Assembly: GCA_022813625.1 (NCBI GenBank)
Contig: JAKLMB010000021.1
Span: 62,001-126,000 of the forward strand
Direction of reading: 5' to 3'
Length of the DNA: 64,000 nucleotides
Source of the DNA: Aaosphaeria pasadenensis
Taxonomy: Eukaryota; Ascomycota; Dothideomycetes; Pleosporales
A program made the position numbers and the translations under genes. A model generated the notes under the pieces. The model was not told the DNA's origin. It was given only the letters and a program-made list of their open reading frames with translations, and searched no databases. Below are positions 1 through 10,480 of the stretch, one piece after another. How positions within the stretch are numbered: the stretch's first letter is position 1; each line of letters opens with the position of its first letter.

Positions 1-1520
1 TACTTCTTCAGTAAGAAATCACTCTGCACAAGAAGACCTTTCGTCGCACTCGCCACACCGTAGAGTCCGCCTAATGGCCAAGTCCCCCAGAAGCTTCGCT
101 TCAACCACTCTGTCCATGTTTCAGATTTCTGTGGGCTGACACCCCCTGCTATCCCTTCCAAATCGACCTTTACCTTATCGTAAACGGAAGGTAGCGACTC
201 AGCATGGTATTTATTCCTTAACTTATTGTAAGCATCTTCGTCGTATATTCGCCAGAATTCATCCTCAGTGTAGTAGGCATGGGCATAAAGACACTTCAGT
301 CCACCCAGCTCTTCCACCTTGCGTTCGAAGTCTCTGTTCAACTTGATAAACTGATAAGGATCTTTGGGTCCCATTCCCCAGATGCCGATATCCAGCTGCA
401 TTTCAGGTCCAATCTGTTTACCCATCGAGAAGCTCTTCTCACCCTGCGGAGATGGCTTGACAGGGCACAACCAAAGCGGCCAGAGTCCAGTTCTTTCATC
501 TGTCCAGCGGATAAAGTCCTCAGCTTTTTCGTATGGTACTGCTAGGTCCTGAATGATGGCCTGTGAGGCGAGACCTGACCGATGTAATGCGTGAATCATA
601 GTCCTCGAATACATGAATGGATCCAGCAGGTATCGTGTGATACTGTTAAAAGGTGTGGCAAAGTAAGAAAACGCTCGAAGTCCTGACCAGAAAACACCTC
701 TATCGTATCGGAATAGATAGGAATCCACAGGAATGCTCTCCTTGAAGCATACTTCGTCCCCAATGTGCTTTTCCAGAACTTGTTCGGCGTGCATATAGAA
801 CCAAGCATCTGTAGCACGGTTGAATGTTCGTGGTTCCGTGCCTGGTAGAATATTTGCGGATAGTCGCCCGAGCATTATCACACCTCTGTCCAAAGAGAAT
901 TGAATGCCATCGATGTAATCTACGCTCGCATCTTTCTCGGCTCGCTGGAGGACTTCAATGCTTTCTTGTATGCTGCTGACTGGAACGTATTCCAGTTCGA
1001 CGAATTCTCTTGCATCTATGAGCTCCATCTGTAACGCTGTAATCACCCCCAGGCTACCGCAGCTTCCTGCGCAGCCGAAAAACAAATCTCTCGTCTCGGG
1101 ATCCTCTCCACTAGCTTTTATAACATCGCCATTGCCAAGCACAATCTCTATACCAATGATTGTTCGATCGAATAGACCATATTTGAATGAACTACTTTCC
1201 CCGGAAGTGCCTGCAAACCCTCCTCCAGCAGTAATATTTGGAAGCTCCATTACTACTTTTGGAAGAAACTTTACTGCACGAGTGGCACGGACAAGGTGGT
1301 CCATCGGAACATTCGGCTCCACCCACACGCGTTTTTTCTCATGATCAAAAGAAAGGATATTGTTGAGACTCGACGTATCTATGATCTGACTTCGTCGCCG
1401 TGCAGATGTCCGTGTTGAAAGCGTTGAGCCATGATAGATGCGAAAGGGGATTTTGGCTTTGTCAAACTCGCGGACTTGCGCGGAGATACGCTGGACGATA
1501 GTGTCGTGCTCGGTCTGCAT
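1..1520 (-). CDS. FAD-linked oxidoreductase, delta(24)-sterol reductase (DHCR24/DWARF1)-like, 3' end cut off
   Basis: One open frame runs from an ATG at 1520 to the window edge without a stop, giving about 506 residues and no C-terminus. An in-frame TAG lies four codons upstream, which fixes the start. The N-terminal half has the layout of an FAD-binding PCMH-type domain: a segment ending VWVEPNVPMD, then ITAGGGFAGTSGE and the Gly-rich FGCAGSCGSLGVIT stretch that contact FAD in this family. The later part (LFRYDRGVFW, then PLWLCPVKP) matches the DHCR24/DWARF1 branch, which reduces the delta-24 double bond of sterol side chains using FAD. I see no N-terminal membrane segment, unlike animal DHCR24, so a soluble relative with another substrate is possible. 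No intron is needed. Family assignment is fairly sure; substrate is inference. Confidence 0.75.
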   Translation of the reverse strand, partial: MQTEHDTIVQRISAQVREFDKAKIPFRIYHGSTLSTRTSARRRSQIIDTSSLNNILSFDHEKKRVWVEPNVPMDHLVRATRAVKFLPKVVMELPNITAGGGFAGTSGESSSFKYGLFDRTIIGIEIVLGNGDVIKASGEDPETRDLFFGCAGSCGSLGVITALQMELIDAREFVELEYVPVSSIQESIEVLQRAEKDASVDYIDGIQFSLDRGVIMLGRLSANILPGTEPRTFNRATDAWFYMHAEQVLEKHIGDEVCFKESIPVDSYLFRYDRGVFWSGLRAFSYFATPFNSITRYLLDPFMYSRTMIHALHRSGLASQAIIQDLAVPYEKAEDFIRWTDERTGLWPLWLCPVKPSPQGEKSFSMGKQIGPEMQLDIGIWGMGPKDPYQFIKLNRDFERKVEELGGLKCLYAHAYYTEDEFWRIYDEDAYNKLRNKYHAESLPSVYDKVKVDLEGIAGGVSPQKSETWTEWLKRSFWGTWPLGGLYGVASATKGLLVQSDFLLKK

Positions 1521-2433
1521 TGTGTGAATGCGCTATAATTGCGACAAGACCAGAGAAAAGATAGTTCGTCAGTAAATAGATGAAATAAAAATCGTAGAGG
1601 TAGAGATGGAATTGATGAGAATTCTGTCGCTGGTGGAGGGACCTTGAAGAAGATGTGTCGTCAGCCCTAAGCGCTTGTCATTATTGCCTGCTCCACTTAG
1701 AATGAGGCTTGAGCCCGCACATCCGGGTATTTCCATTTCCGTCACTTACTGTATCGTGTCTTTGTGTATGACGAAACACATGAACTCGTGTTACCTCTGC
1801 CATAGCGAATCTATACTCAAACACCCTATTTATCTTTCAAATCGAAGCCCCGACTAATTACTTGATCGAACTTGGCCTCTTTGTTGTCGTCGGAAATGGT
1901 GGCTAGCGGCGTTTTTAATCTTTTTGCCGAAACATCCGAAAGGTATAGGAATACCAAATTCTCCGGGTGGTTGGAAAAGTTTAGAGTGCCTATGCGGCAT
2001 AGGACGACATAGATGTCGAGAACATTGTAGTGGATCTGCGTCGAAATATAGACGTCGGAGGTAATATTTCCTCGTAAGATGTACCAGGACGCTGCAAATT
2101 GCGTAGTTCATTACGCAAAGATATTTGGTCAATAATTAATATAGTACTCTCTAGCAAATGTGTTAGGCATTTGAAGTGATTTAATGTATGACTGTTCGAA
2201 ACGGTAATATTATTGATCCAATAACAATGAGGTGTAGCAGGAAGATTGTACTTCATGGACTCTTCTAGAGGAAGGATCATTGATTCATTATGCTAGGCAG
2301 GTATGTTGCTAAAAAACTCCCCAATGTTTCATCAAAAGGTAGTTGTTCCTGGTGCTCCTCTTTTATTGTTCCTGGAAGAGTCGGAGTCCCCGCCAGCCCA
2401 ATTGCAACGTCATAGTTCATGGTTTCTCATAAT
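1521..2433. other. Intergenic, no supported gene
   Basis: AT-rich stretch between the divergent 5' end of the oxidoreductase and the 3' end of the isochorismatase-like gene. Only short overlapping frames without recognisable motifs are present. Confidence 0.5.
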
Positions 2434-3264
2434 CTAGAAGGCGATTTGGGATTCTCCATCAATCAGGGTGCCATTGTTGATAGCGGCAGCGTGGCCTCGA
2501 GCGAGCATGCCATAGACAGGCATATAGCGGTCAAGATAAGGCAGGATCTCTTTGGCGCCAGGAGTGGCCCTCCAATCGCGCATGAGATCACAGACAATAG
2601 CGAAGAGAGAGACCATCTGCACACCAGCCTTCTCCATGCGGGAGTTTGAGGCATCCCTGATAAGCTCAGTGGTAGTTCCAGATCCCTCAATGTTGGCGAA
2701 GACGCTATATCCCTCGGCACGAAGGGAGAGAGCAAGGAAGGCGGTGCACACGTCGGTAGTGATACCTGCCACGATGATTTGCTTCTTGCCAGTGGCTTTG
2801 ATAGCGTCACGGAATTCTTTGTTGTCCCAGGCACTGGTGTACGATTAGCATTTCGTATTGCTAAGGCTGACGGGATAACACTGACTTAACCTCACCCTGA
2901 CGGTGAATGAAAGGTGCATCAGGGTACATCTCTATCATCTCCTTGGGGAGAGGACCATTGGGACCTTGGTCGGCGGAGGTGGTCAGGACAACAGGAAGAT
3001 CAAAGATCTTGCCGAGCTCAGCATGAGCCATGATATTGTCACGAAAGAGAGTGGCATCCCAGTCGCGTGCGAGCTGGTAAAGTCCAACTTGTAGGTCAAG
3101 AATCAAGAGCATGGAGTTGTTCTTGTCAAGACGCTCCCATGGAACAGCTGCATGACTGTCAGATCGTTTGTATATCAAACTTGAAAGTGACTGCTCTTAC
3201 CATCACCACGAACGGCGCTGAGGAGGCTCATGGCCACGAGTGCGATTGTAGATCCAAACTTCAT
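2434..3264 (-). CDS. Isochorismatase-family hydrolase with predicted signal peptide
   Basis: Three exons: 3201-3264, 2886-3147 and 2434-2833, with introns of 53 and 52 nt; the product is 241 aa. The second intron uses a GTCAGT donor and has GCTAAT before CACCAG, and the splice restores the family sequence EVNAWDNKEF. Catalytic features of the cysteine-hydrolase fold are present: Asp in MLLILDLQ and the nucleophile Cys in GITTDVCTAF, so it is probably active. This branch resembles bacterial YcaC-type hydrolases of unknown substrate. The first exon encodes a hydrophobic leader (MKFGSTIALVAMSLLSAVRG) that looks like a signal peptide, suggesting entry to the secretory pathway. Secreted isochorismatases are known in plant-associated fungi and oomycetes, where they lower salicylate precursors; whether this one does so is inference. 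Confidence 0.8.
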
Positions 3265-5200
3265 GTTGAAAGTAGTCTCAGGTCGTCGTCAAAGGTGGTT
3301 TGATGAGAAGAGAGGCTTGAAGTCGATGGCCGTGATGTCTCAATTCTAGAGGATACCACGCTCCTCTTTATACTGCATGCCAACGATCGTGAAGTCGCTA
3401 AACTCGCCCGTTCCTAGTCTAGACGGTCCAAATTTGCCCTCCACTATTCTCAACGGCCACTGCCGTAGTCCCGTCAAGTGAGGGTGTTTCACGAGCAACT
3501 GTAGGCTACAGATGCTTGGCACCGGCACACATCACAAACCTGGGTTTGAATCTCCAGGATATGGGTTTGGTCGGGCTACCATGGTTCACGATTGTTGGAT
3601 CACTTGGCCCGAAAGCTCTGGGTTGTGTATCCACATCCTACCATGGCATGCCATGGCACGCAGCAATGCGGGCTTACCTACTGCCAAAAGATGCTTCCTG
3701 GAACCTTACTAGGGCAAGAATTTGGTCCTGTGGATAATTGAGCATCTAATAAGATATTAGTAACCACTGCAGTGTTCAATAGGCAATATGCATGACACGA
3801 GCGATTGGTTATGTCGCATGCGCTTTGTTCTCTCGCCTTCTGGCTGCCGTTGCGGCAGTTTTAGTTCCCGTATCTTCTCATCTGGGCCGTCATTACGATC
3901 AACCTATGGCAACGTGAAACCGAAATCACACGACAAAAGCATTGAGAGCGGTCTCTCACTGGATCGGAGCCAGAGTCGAGGTTTGCCCAATATGGTTTTT
4001 GATAAGCAGCCACAACTGCTGCGCTCGAGCACAATGTAGTACATACGAGGTAATTAGTGTGTGGTCATAACGCATGCTGCAGCTGACTTTCGAGTAGCGG
4101 GCGTGGCGTTTCGCTTGAGGTGGGTGGTCGGGGGAAAACCCCAGTTCCCTTCCTGCAAATAAGCAACGGGCTAATCTTACTCATCGAACTTTCATATATC
4201 TGCACAGGGATGGAGAGATTACTAAAGCCTTGCTAGTATTTTGATGACGATCGTCCCGAGCGATGAACGAACTTCATTATGGTGATTTGAGGACGAGGGT
4301 ATCGCAACGGCAAGCGGCCGGTCGCCCCAGATTTTCTGAAGCGTGCCGTAGACCAGGACAATCTGCCGTCATAGGAAGTTCGAGCAATTGCCGTAGCATA
4401 GCCAGTCAATTGCAATTGCAACAGTATTTACGGTTCAAAAATAGGTATACACATTGACGAATAAGAAAACAAGAACATGAGTAAATTGCAAGCCATAGCG
4501 GCAGCAAGCTATTTGCCAAGTTGGCAGCACTTACAAGCACGTTACGTCCAGGTACAACTGGTGAAAGCGTTACCGCTATTGTTACCTCAGACTCCTCCGA
4601 GATATCCAGGCAGTCTGTTCACCGTCCCCACCTTTCCATTTATTAACAGCCATATCCTCGGCACAATAAGAATGCCAAAGTCATAGTCCCGGCCGAGTTC
4701 GATCTCGGCGGAATCTTTGCAGGGCGGATCGACTTCCTTGAAATTGTTGTAAACATCGTTACTATGCCGTCCTTGCATATTGGGAATGGACAGACACCAA
4801 AATTTCAATTGTTTTCTGCAGCGAGGGACTATGTCCCCATAGCATATCTCGTTCAACGTGGATTCGATTTACTCGGACAAAGCATTCTTGCGCTGTACGA
4901 AATGTATCGAAGCATCAAGCGCGGGGATGGTGAATGGAAACGACATCTAGCGAATTGACCGGTCCGTACGGTGAAGTGGAACACGCAGGATATCTGAGCT
5001 CCATGAATACGTATAGGCACGACAGGGCTGCTCCAAAATTCTATCATGAGTTGTCTGGGTAGCGTTACTTTGCCCCAGCATGGATTGTCAAGGGAAGTTG
5101 CCTGATGTTGTTTAGGGGCGAACTGCTAGGCCAAAAGATTTTAAGCAGAACGAGCTGGCGCTCGGTTGTGTTCTAACCTGACTGTACATACTTCCAAACG
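3265..5200. other. Gene-poor intergenic region
   Basis: About 1.9 kb with only short frames lacking motifs or compositional bias of coding sequence. No tRNA or clear repeat was seen. Confidence 0.5.
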
Positions 5201-5202
5201 TA

Positions 5203-5361
5203 CAGAGGGTTGGCACGTCGGGCTGGCCACCTGCTAGTATCATGTACACTTCAACCTTAATCAGCTGCCTTATAGCAAATAAGAGACTGTAGATGCACGT
5301 ATTATACCTTGTATTAACTATAAACATTAGCAGATGGCCAGCCCGACGTGCCAACCCTCTG
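5203..5361. mobile_element. MITE copy 1, terminal inverted repeats, TA flanks
   Basis: A 159-bp element begins CAGAGGGTTGGCACGTCGGG and ends with its near-perfect inverted copy (about 35 bp each end). TA dinucleotides flank both sides (5201-5202 and 5362-5363). No coding capacity. TA target-site duplication and size point to a Tc1/mariner-type non-autonomous element. Related copies lie at 23439, 31115 and 38346. Confidence 0.85.
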
Positions 5362-5363
5362 TA

Positions 5364-7410
5364 CTACTAATTTCAATACCTCGTAGAACATGTACATGTA
5401 GTATTATTCCGGCACAAGCATAGTGTACTTTGACGATGCCTCCAACATTATCCATATAGCCCAAGGCCACTGCATTCCGCACGTGTCGAGGAGTGCTTTC
5501 GCCTTGCCTTGTCAAGTATACTCTTCTCTAACTCTTTTACATCCTCTGTGCTTGCTACATTCATCGTTGAAGTTTAGCATATCAGACGAGTAACAAAGCC
5601 TAGTGACGAGGCATTCTGGATTGAAAGCACATGAGCATGGTTCTATGAATGGAGAAACACTTTTTTCGCATCATCCACCGAATACAATTCCATCTTCCAG
5701 GACGAATCGTTATCTTGGCTTGACATGACAAATCCACCATTCCTTGTGAGCCTAGTATTGTGCCTCCAATGTCCGAGATTTCCACTCGGTCAATTTCCTG
5801 GGCAATTTCCTGGAAATACCATATATCGCATAGATGGGTTGGACAAATCCACAATGCTCGCATTAGGATCATACAAACAAACCGGGATCTAACCTGTTAC
5901 ATCTACCCAGGTTCTAGATTTATAACCGAGATGCCCACTGCCACTTCCTAGACAAGACGCAATAGATGATCGCACTGTAGGTACGAGTAGAATAACATGG
6001 TCGTAGAACTTGATTGTTCTTCCAAGCTGGCCGAGGCATTACGTATGTGGGATTCGTGAATCTGTAGGGGACAAGGTATATAACAAGGGTCTGTGTTTGT
6101 ATAACGGACCTATTAGTTGGACTACTTGTACAAGTACTACCTCTCGACATGGTCTTCACAAGCGAGGTTGATCCTTGGGCCCCTGTCTTGGACGGGTCGC
6201 CGTTGAAAGACTGCGGGATTATTCAGACACTTTCGCGAATGGGAGATGCTACGACTGTGGCATACACAATACAATTTCTCTACAAAGTGGAGCTATATCC
6301 CTAATAAGAATGGATGTGCTAACGGATTCCCAAGGCTACCTGCACCCGACCAAGTCACTGCCGTTCACTCCGACAATTGGAATGCAGACTTCTCTAATTT
6401 TGTTGAGACCGAAAACTCTTCGATTGCTATTGATCAACCACAGCTACCTTGTAATCGGCAGCTATTGGCGATTATTCCAGCTGCACTAGGCTGGAGCGAA
6501 GCCGTCGCCAATCGGAGAAGACGGGTGAGATCCTGGTTCATGTCTATAACTGCAGCTTAAGATGACCAGCGACCGTTTTCCCCAGATGAATAAGTCTCGA
6601 ACGGCTATCGCCCCTTCTCGAGTCTTAACATGCGTACCGAAAAGACGAGCTAGCGATGCAATAACTTAGCGTACGCGCTCGTTTAACCTTGATCCCTGGT
6701 ATCCTAGAATATTGCGGTGTTAGGATGTATGGTACATACTTGTAGGATCTATAAGCTTAATCCTCCGTAGTGCACCTGATCAGCCTGGGCGGCTTTCTTA
6801 AGAAGGTGTGCAGACCAGGACACGCATCAATATGCGTTCATCCACCTAACGAAATATGGTATTGTACCTGCCACTATGCAGAACTGGGTTCGCGCTTCGC
6901 ACATGTGCGTCAACTTGACAATTCATTGGACAAGGTGACGAAAGATGTCGCATGCGAACATGGATATCGGCGGTTGCATTACATGCGACAAAACATCACG
7001 GCCGACATCCTTGCGATATTAACTTCCATGCTGTCTAATACGATCTCAGGTTCTCCAGCTTCCTAACCCATCTTGTAAAATGATAAGTTGCGATTCCTAT
7101 GCCTATCATCTACGACTAATGAGGCGTATTGTGCAGCGTGTGGAGCAGCAAAGGACGTTCGGCACGGAACGACAGGGGGGCGATCAACCGTCACCGAAAT
7201 AGGGTAGGTGCTCACATTCATCTAAACAGAACTAAATGACAAGTGGTGTTTGATACGAGTAGTGTTGTGTCGTGTGAATCATTTCTTTCTTTCTTGTTCT
7301 GTCTTCGAGATGCGTTGCCGTCAGGTTAGCACTCGCAATGTTCATTACTAGCGATGGTTTAAAAGATTTCACAGGAATAGGACGATCTACATACAGAATT
7401 GATTCAGAAT
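5364..7410. other. Gene-poor region with unassigned short ORFs
   Basis: Short frames are present on plus at 6149-6304, 6246-6560 and 6770-7066 but show no recognised domain, no splice partners that extend them, and no homology I can name. I leave them as non-genes or unrecognisable relics. Confidence 0.4.
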
Positions 7411-8050
7411 TCATATGTACCTATTTGTCTGCAGCGTTATTTGGATTGCCTCCGTTGACGTGAGTAATTCATCGATTTTGGAGGAAGTTTCCAAGGTGGT
7501 AGAACGAACGCTCACCAACCTTTCTGCGCCGTTCACATCAGACTCTGTAAGGTCTTTCGCTATTGTTTCGAGATCTGATTAACGGCATGGACGCCGAGAA
7601 GAAGGGTTCTCATCACTTCTACCTGTTCATTGAGAAAGCTCCTCGTACGATGTGGTGGCGGAAACCAGATTTCTCTGCATATCGAACAGAGATGAGCATA
7701 AGAGCGCTTCTGTCGCACGGCTCTCGCCAGACATTGGTGGCCGAAAATGTGAGCATATGACCCACAATCAGTGATGCGCACAGGATATTCCATGTTATCG
7801 GAGATAAATGCATGGTGTGCATTTTCTGACCCGGATGTACTGAATACCTCATAGCATATCGAACAGCGGCATGAAGGAGATCCAGCCCGACTAGATAGAG
7901 GGACAGGGACGGTGTGATTTGTGAGAAAATTGTGAATCACAGCTTCGGGTGGACGATTCGGCGTGGGTCTTTGACTTGGGGCGTCTGATTGGATAAATTT
8001 GTTGTTTTGATATTCCAGGTTTGTTCTACCAGTCTATTTGAACTGATCAT
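7411..8050 (-). CDS. RING-finger-like protein 1 of the array; 3' junction unresolved
   Basis: Exon 1 (7941-8050) starts at an ATG; a 50-nt intron (7891-7940, GTGATT donor, TATCTAG acceptor) joins in frame to an exon with RING-type metal ligands: CRCSICYEVF, then HIFGHQCL and finally LCSICREIW. The ligand pattern is irregular, since the middle block reads C-x4-H-x-F-G-H-x-C. RING domains normally bind two zinc ions and recruit ubiquitin-conjugating enzymes. After that, the frame meets TAG at 7560-7562. A clearly coding-like continuation (AKDLTESDVNGAERL) lies in another frame and ends at 7411. The two are linked either by a second intron (for example 50 or 80 nt, ending ACAGAG) or by a one-base frameshift; I cannot tell which. 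A further exon down to 7232 via a 122-nt intron is possible. Confidence 0.5.
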
Positions 8051-8271
8051 TCCTATACTCTTAATGGTTAAGAAAGATTTCGTGTTCAGGCATTAGTGTG
8101 ATCGCAAGGGAACAGTGGAGAGAGCGACTGTTGTAATTATAACATTGGATTTAGGTCACTGTTTTGTAAAGATCTGAATGCCCAAGTGATTCTGTGGCTT
8201 TCAATAGCATGCTTTCTGTACTGCATAGCTATCATTCAAACAGCGCACATGTGGGAGAACTGACAGCAGAA

Positions 8272-8994
8272 TTATCCCCTGCATTCCAGCGCATGCCACA
8301 GAGCTTCAATCGCTAGCTCAACATCTTGGACCCTAAAGGAAATGGACGGATGATCGTCATCGATGTTTGAGGTAAGAAGTATGCGTTCAAGGAACTGAAC
8401 TGAGCGGGCCACCTTGCCCCGGTTTGACAGCCCTTCCATGTTAGCCATCGGCGTCCTCATCAAATTCTTGCCAACGCCACCAACACGACCTCCACAACCT
8501 AAGTCAATTTTTGGTGCTTCAGATTCTTCGCAGCTTGAATCGCTCAACTTTGGTTTATTCTCGAGGGAAAATGGGGCTTTGTATCTGGCATTATCTCGTG
8601 AAGAAAGATTCGAAGTGGAATGCGAACCGTGATTATCGCCGCCATTGTCTATACGACCGTCCGTGGAAGTAAATGGAGGAGTTTCATCTTCTGGGAACCA
8701 CTCCTCACGGCATGTTGGGCACTTGTTACTCCACGGACCAGCACTACGAATGTGTGCCTCGATGCAGTTATGGCCAAAACCATGTCGGCAAGTTGAGTCA
8801 GGCCAGCAGCTCCGGACTCGAACGGAGATCTCTGATGCGCCTTTGCTTGAAAGATCCACATGTGCCGAGACCTCATTCCTTGGTATGTATGGCTCGAAAC
8901 ATATTGGGCAGACCTGCTCATTGAAGGGAAGTGTGCAGTTGGGGACTGGAGAGGTTCGCTTCAAGCGGCATTGGATTTCGACTTCGTCAAGCAT
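8272..8994 (-). CDS. RING-finger-like protein 2 of the array
   Basis: Single-exon frame of 240 aa from an ATG at 8994. The RING-like module is near the N-terminus: C29-x2-C32, C69-x-H71 followed by GFGH and C77, then C92-x2-C95 followed by REEWF. The usual fifth ligand position holds Gly, with a His one residue later. The rest is Ser/Gly/acid-rich and probably disordered, with a short helical-looking tail (RVQDVELAIEALWHAL). It lies tandem with copy 1 on the same strand, about 220 bp apart, and is opposite in orientation to copies 3-5. Likely an E3-ligase-like or adaptor protein; no substrate can be inferred. It is the array member with the simplest intact reading frame. Confidence 0.65.
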   Translation of the reverse strand: MLDEVEIQCRLKRTSPVPNCTLPFNEQVCPICFEPYIPRNEVSAHVDLSSKGASEISVRVRSCWPDSTCRHGFGHNCIEAHIRSAGPWSNKCPTCREEWFPEDETPPFTSTDGRIDNGGDNHGSHSTSNLSSRDNARYKAPFSLENKPKLSDSSCEESEAPKIDLGCGGRVGGVGKNLMRTPMANMEGLSNRGKVARSVQFLERILLTSNIDDDHPSISFRVQDVELAIEALWHALECRG

Positions 8995-9572
8995 GTTTCT
9001 CTATCTCAGTGGTGGTAAAATAGGTGACCTAATGGAAGCAACGTACGTAGCTAAGTTTATTGACTTAGATAACGCTCAATTAAGTGATCTTCAAATAGAA
9101 ACCTTCTGTGCAGTATTATGTTTTAGTGGGAATTTAAGCACTTTATAACCATAATGACTTAGGTCACATGAGCGTCATGAAAGGGGGCGAGTGAATCTAG
9201 GCGTTGAGTTAGTGAAGTGACGGAGCGGTTGAATATGTTTGCAATTCTGTGGTGCTAGGGTTGTCGTTTGGACGTGTCAATGCCCACATGCACCACCGTA
9301 CAGATGCTCGTAGTGCCTGATGATAAAATTCACTGCAGCATTGTTCATCATACATGTCAATTTAAGGCTCGATATGTTCATTTCCATCATAACTAGTCTC
9401 GATTCTCCGCGGCAACCTTTCTTTGAATGTTTATCACATATCTAACATCTCTGCTGCACATAGATCTCGTCGTGTCAACATAGTTGTGTTCAATAACTGT
9501 TCCTAATTCTAGATCTAATACATGATAGGTAATTTCTCAAAATCAATCTAATTCATTCTACTACCTAAAAGC
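8995..9572. other. AT-rich spacer inside the RING array
   Basis: No coding signal; contains promoter sequence of RING-like gene 2 presumably, but no definable box. Confidence 0.4.
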
Positions 9573-9866
9573 ATGACCGCGTCGGCATCTTCATCGGGGC
9601 GACTTTGTTCGGTTAACACGTGGATCGCAAGCATCAAACGAAAAACATGCCCCGCCTGTCTCTTAACCCTATCAAGATCTCGGAGCCGGTTAGTGGCAAT
9701 CGATTGCTCAATCTGCCACCATGCGGTTCAACAGATTAACGATCAGAAAGCCCTGGGGACCTTGTATCAAGTGACCGTGGTTGCTAGGATGGGGATGGTT
9801 TTAGATGAAATTGTTGATGGTGGCAACCTGATTCCCGCACCGAGTGAAGTAAGATCCCACAAGTAG
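9573..9866 (+). pseudogene. Possible fragment of a further RING-like gene
   Basis: A 97-residue frame contains LCSVNTWIASIKRKTCPACL followed by DCSICHHAVQ. The first block resembles the end of a RING (Cys, a WI segment, then CPAC), but the first half of the domain is missing upstream, where the DNA is AT-rich and closed in all frames. It sits between RING-like genes 2 and 3. It may be a decayed paralog or a chance frame. Confidence 0.3.
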
Positions 9867-10480
9867 GTGCTTCACCCAACCACTAGAGACGTTCACGTAC
9901 AACCGAAAGCCTTCTACAGGAGATAAAGGTCCTGAGTATTTAGCCTGTATGGACAGATCAAGTCCCTGAGTGAAGCAAAACGTGGAGGATATTACCTCAT
10001 TGTGTGACTTCTTGACTCTCTCGTTTTCCACACTTATAATCGAGAGCAGTCCATTCGCAAATCACAGCATATGTTAGAATTTACAATAACATGATGTTCT
10101 TACTCTCGTTCTCTCAGATATGGGTCTCTGCAACATGCCATCCCCAGGCTCGCCCAAGGCTACCGCGCCCAGTTCGTTCATTTGGATCATCGTGAGTCAA
10201 TTAAACGCGTGGATGGTGATGCCAAATAGGACTAGTGTGGGTTTTCTGTGTAACAACTATATCTCATAATTACCTACCGACTTCGCTTTCTCTCTCTCAC
10301 CTTCTGACCTCTCCCTAGTCATCCAAAAAAAAAAAACAAATCGTCCCATTCGATCGCGTCACTTGAATAAAGAATCCAAGCTTACGATTGCGCAGATACA
10401 ATACCCGCGGCTTGCCTCCAGCCTTCACCGTTCCACCGTCTCGTCCTGGTAGATAGTCAGGATAGCTGATTACCAGAGTC
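9867..10480. other. Spacer and upstream region of RING-like gene 3
   Basis: No gene seen. A short A tract at 10324-10336 and a CT-rich stretch just before it precede the start of gene 3. Confidence 0.4.

Noticed and set aside
6149..6560. Overlapping plus-strand frames of 51-104 codons
   Set aside because: No domain, no splice sites that join them convincingly, and no coding signature beyond openness.
6770..7066. 98-codon plus frame with several cysteines
   Set aside because: Cysteines do not form a metal or disulfide pattern, no signal peptide, no recognised family.
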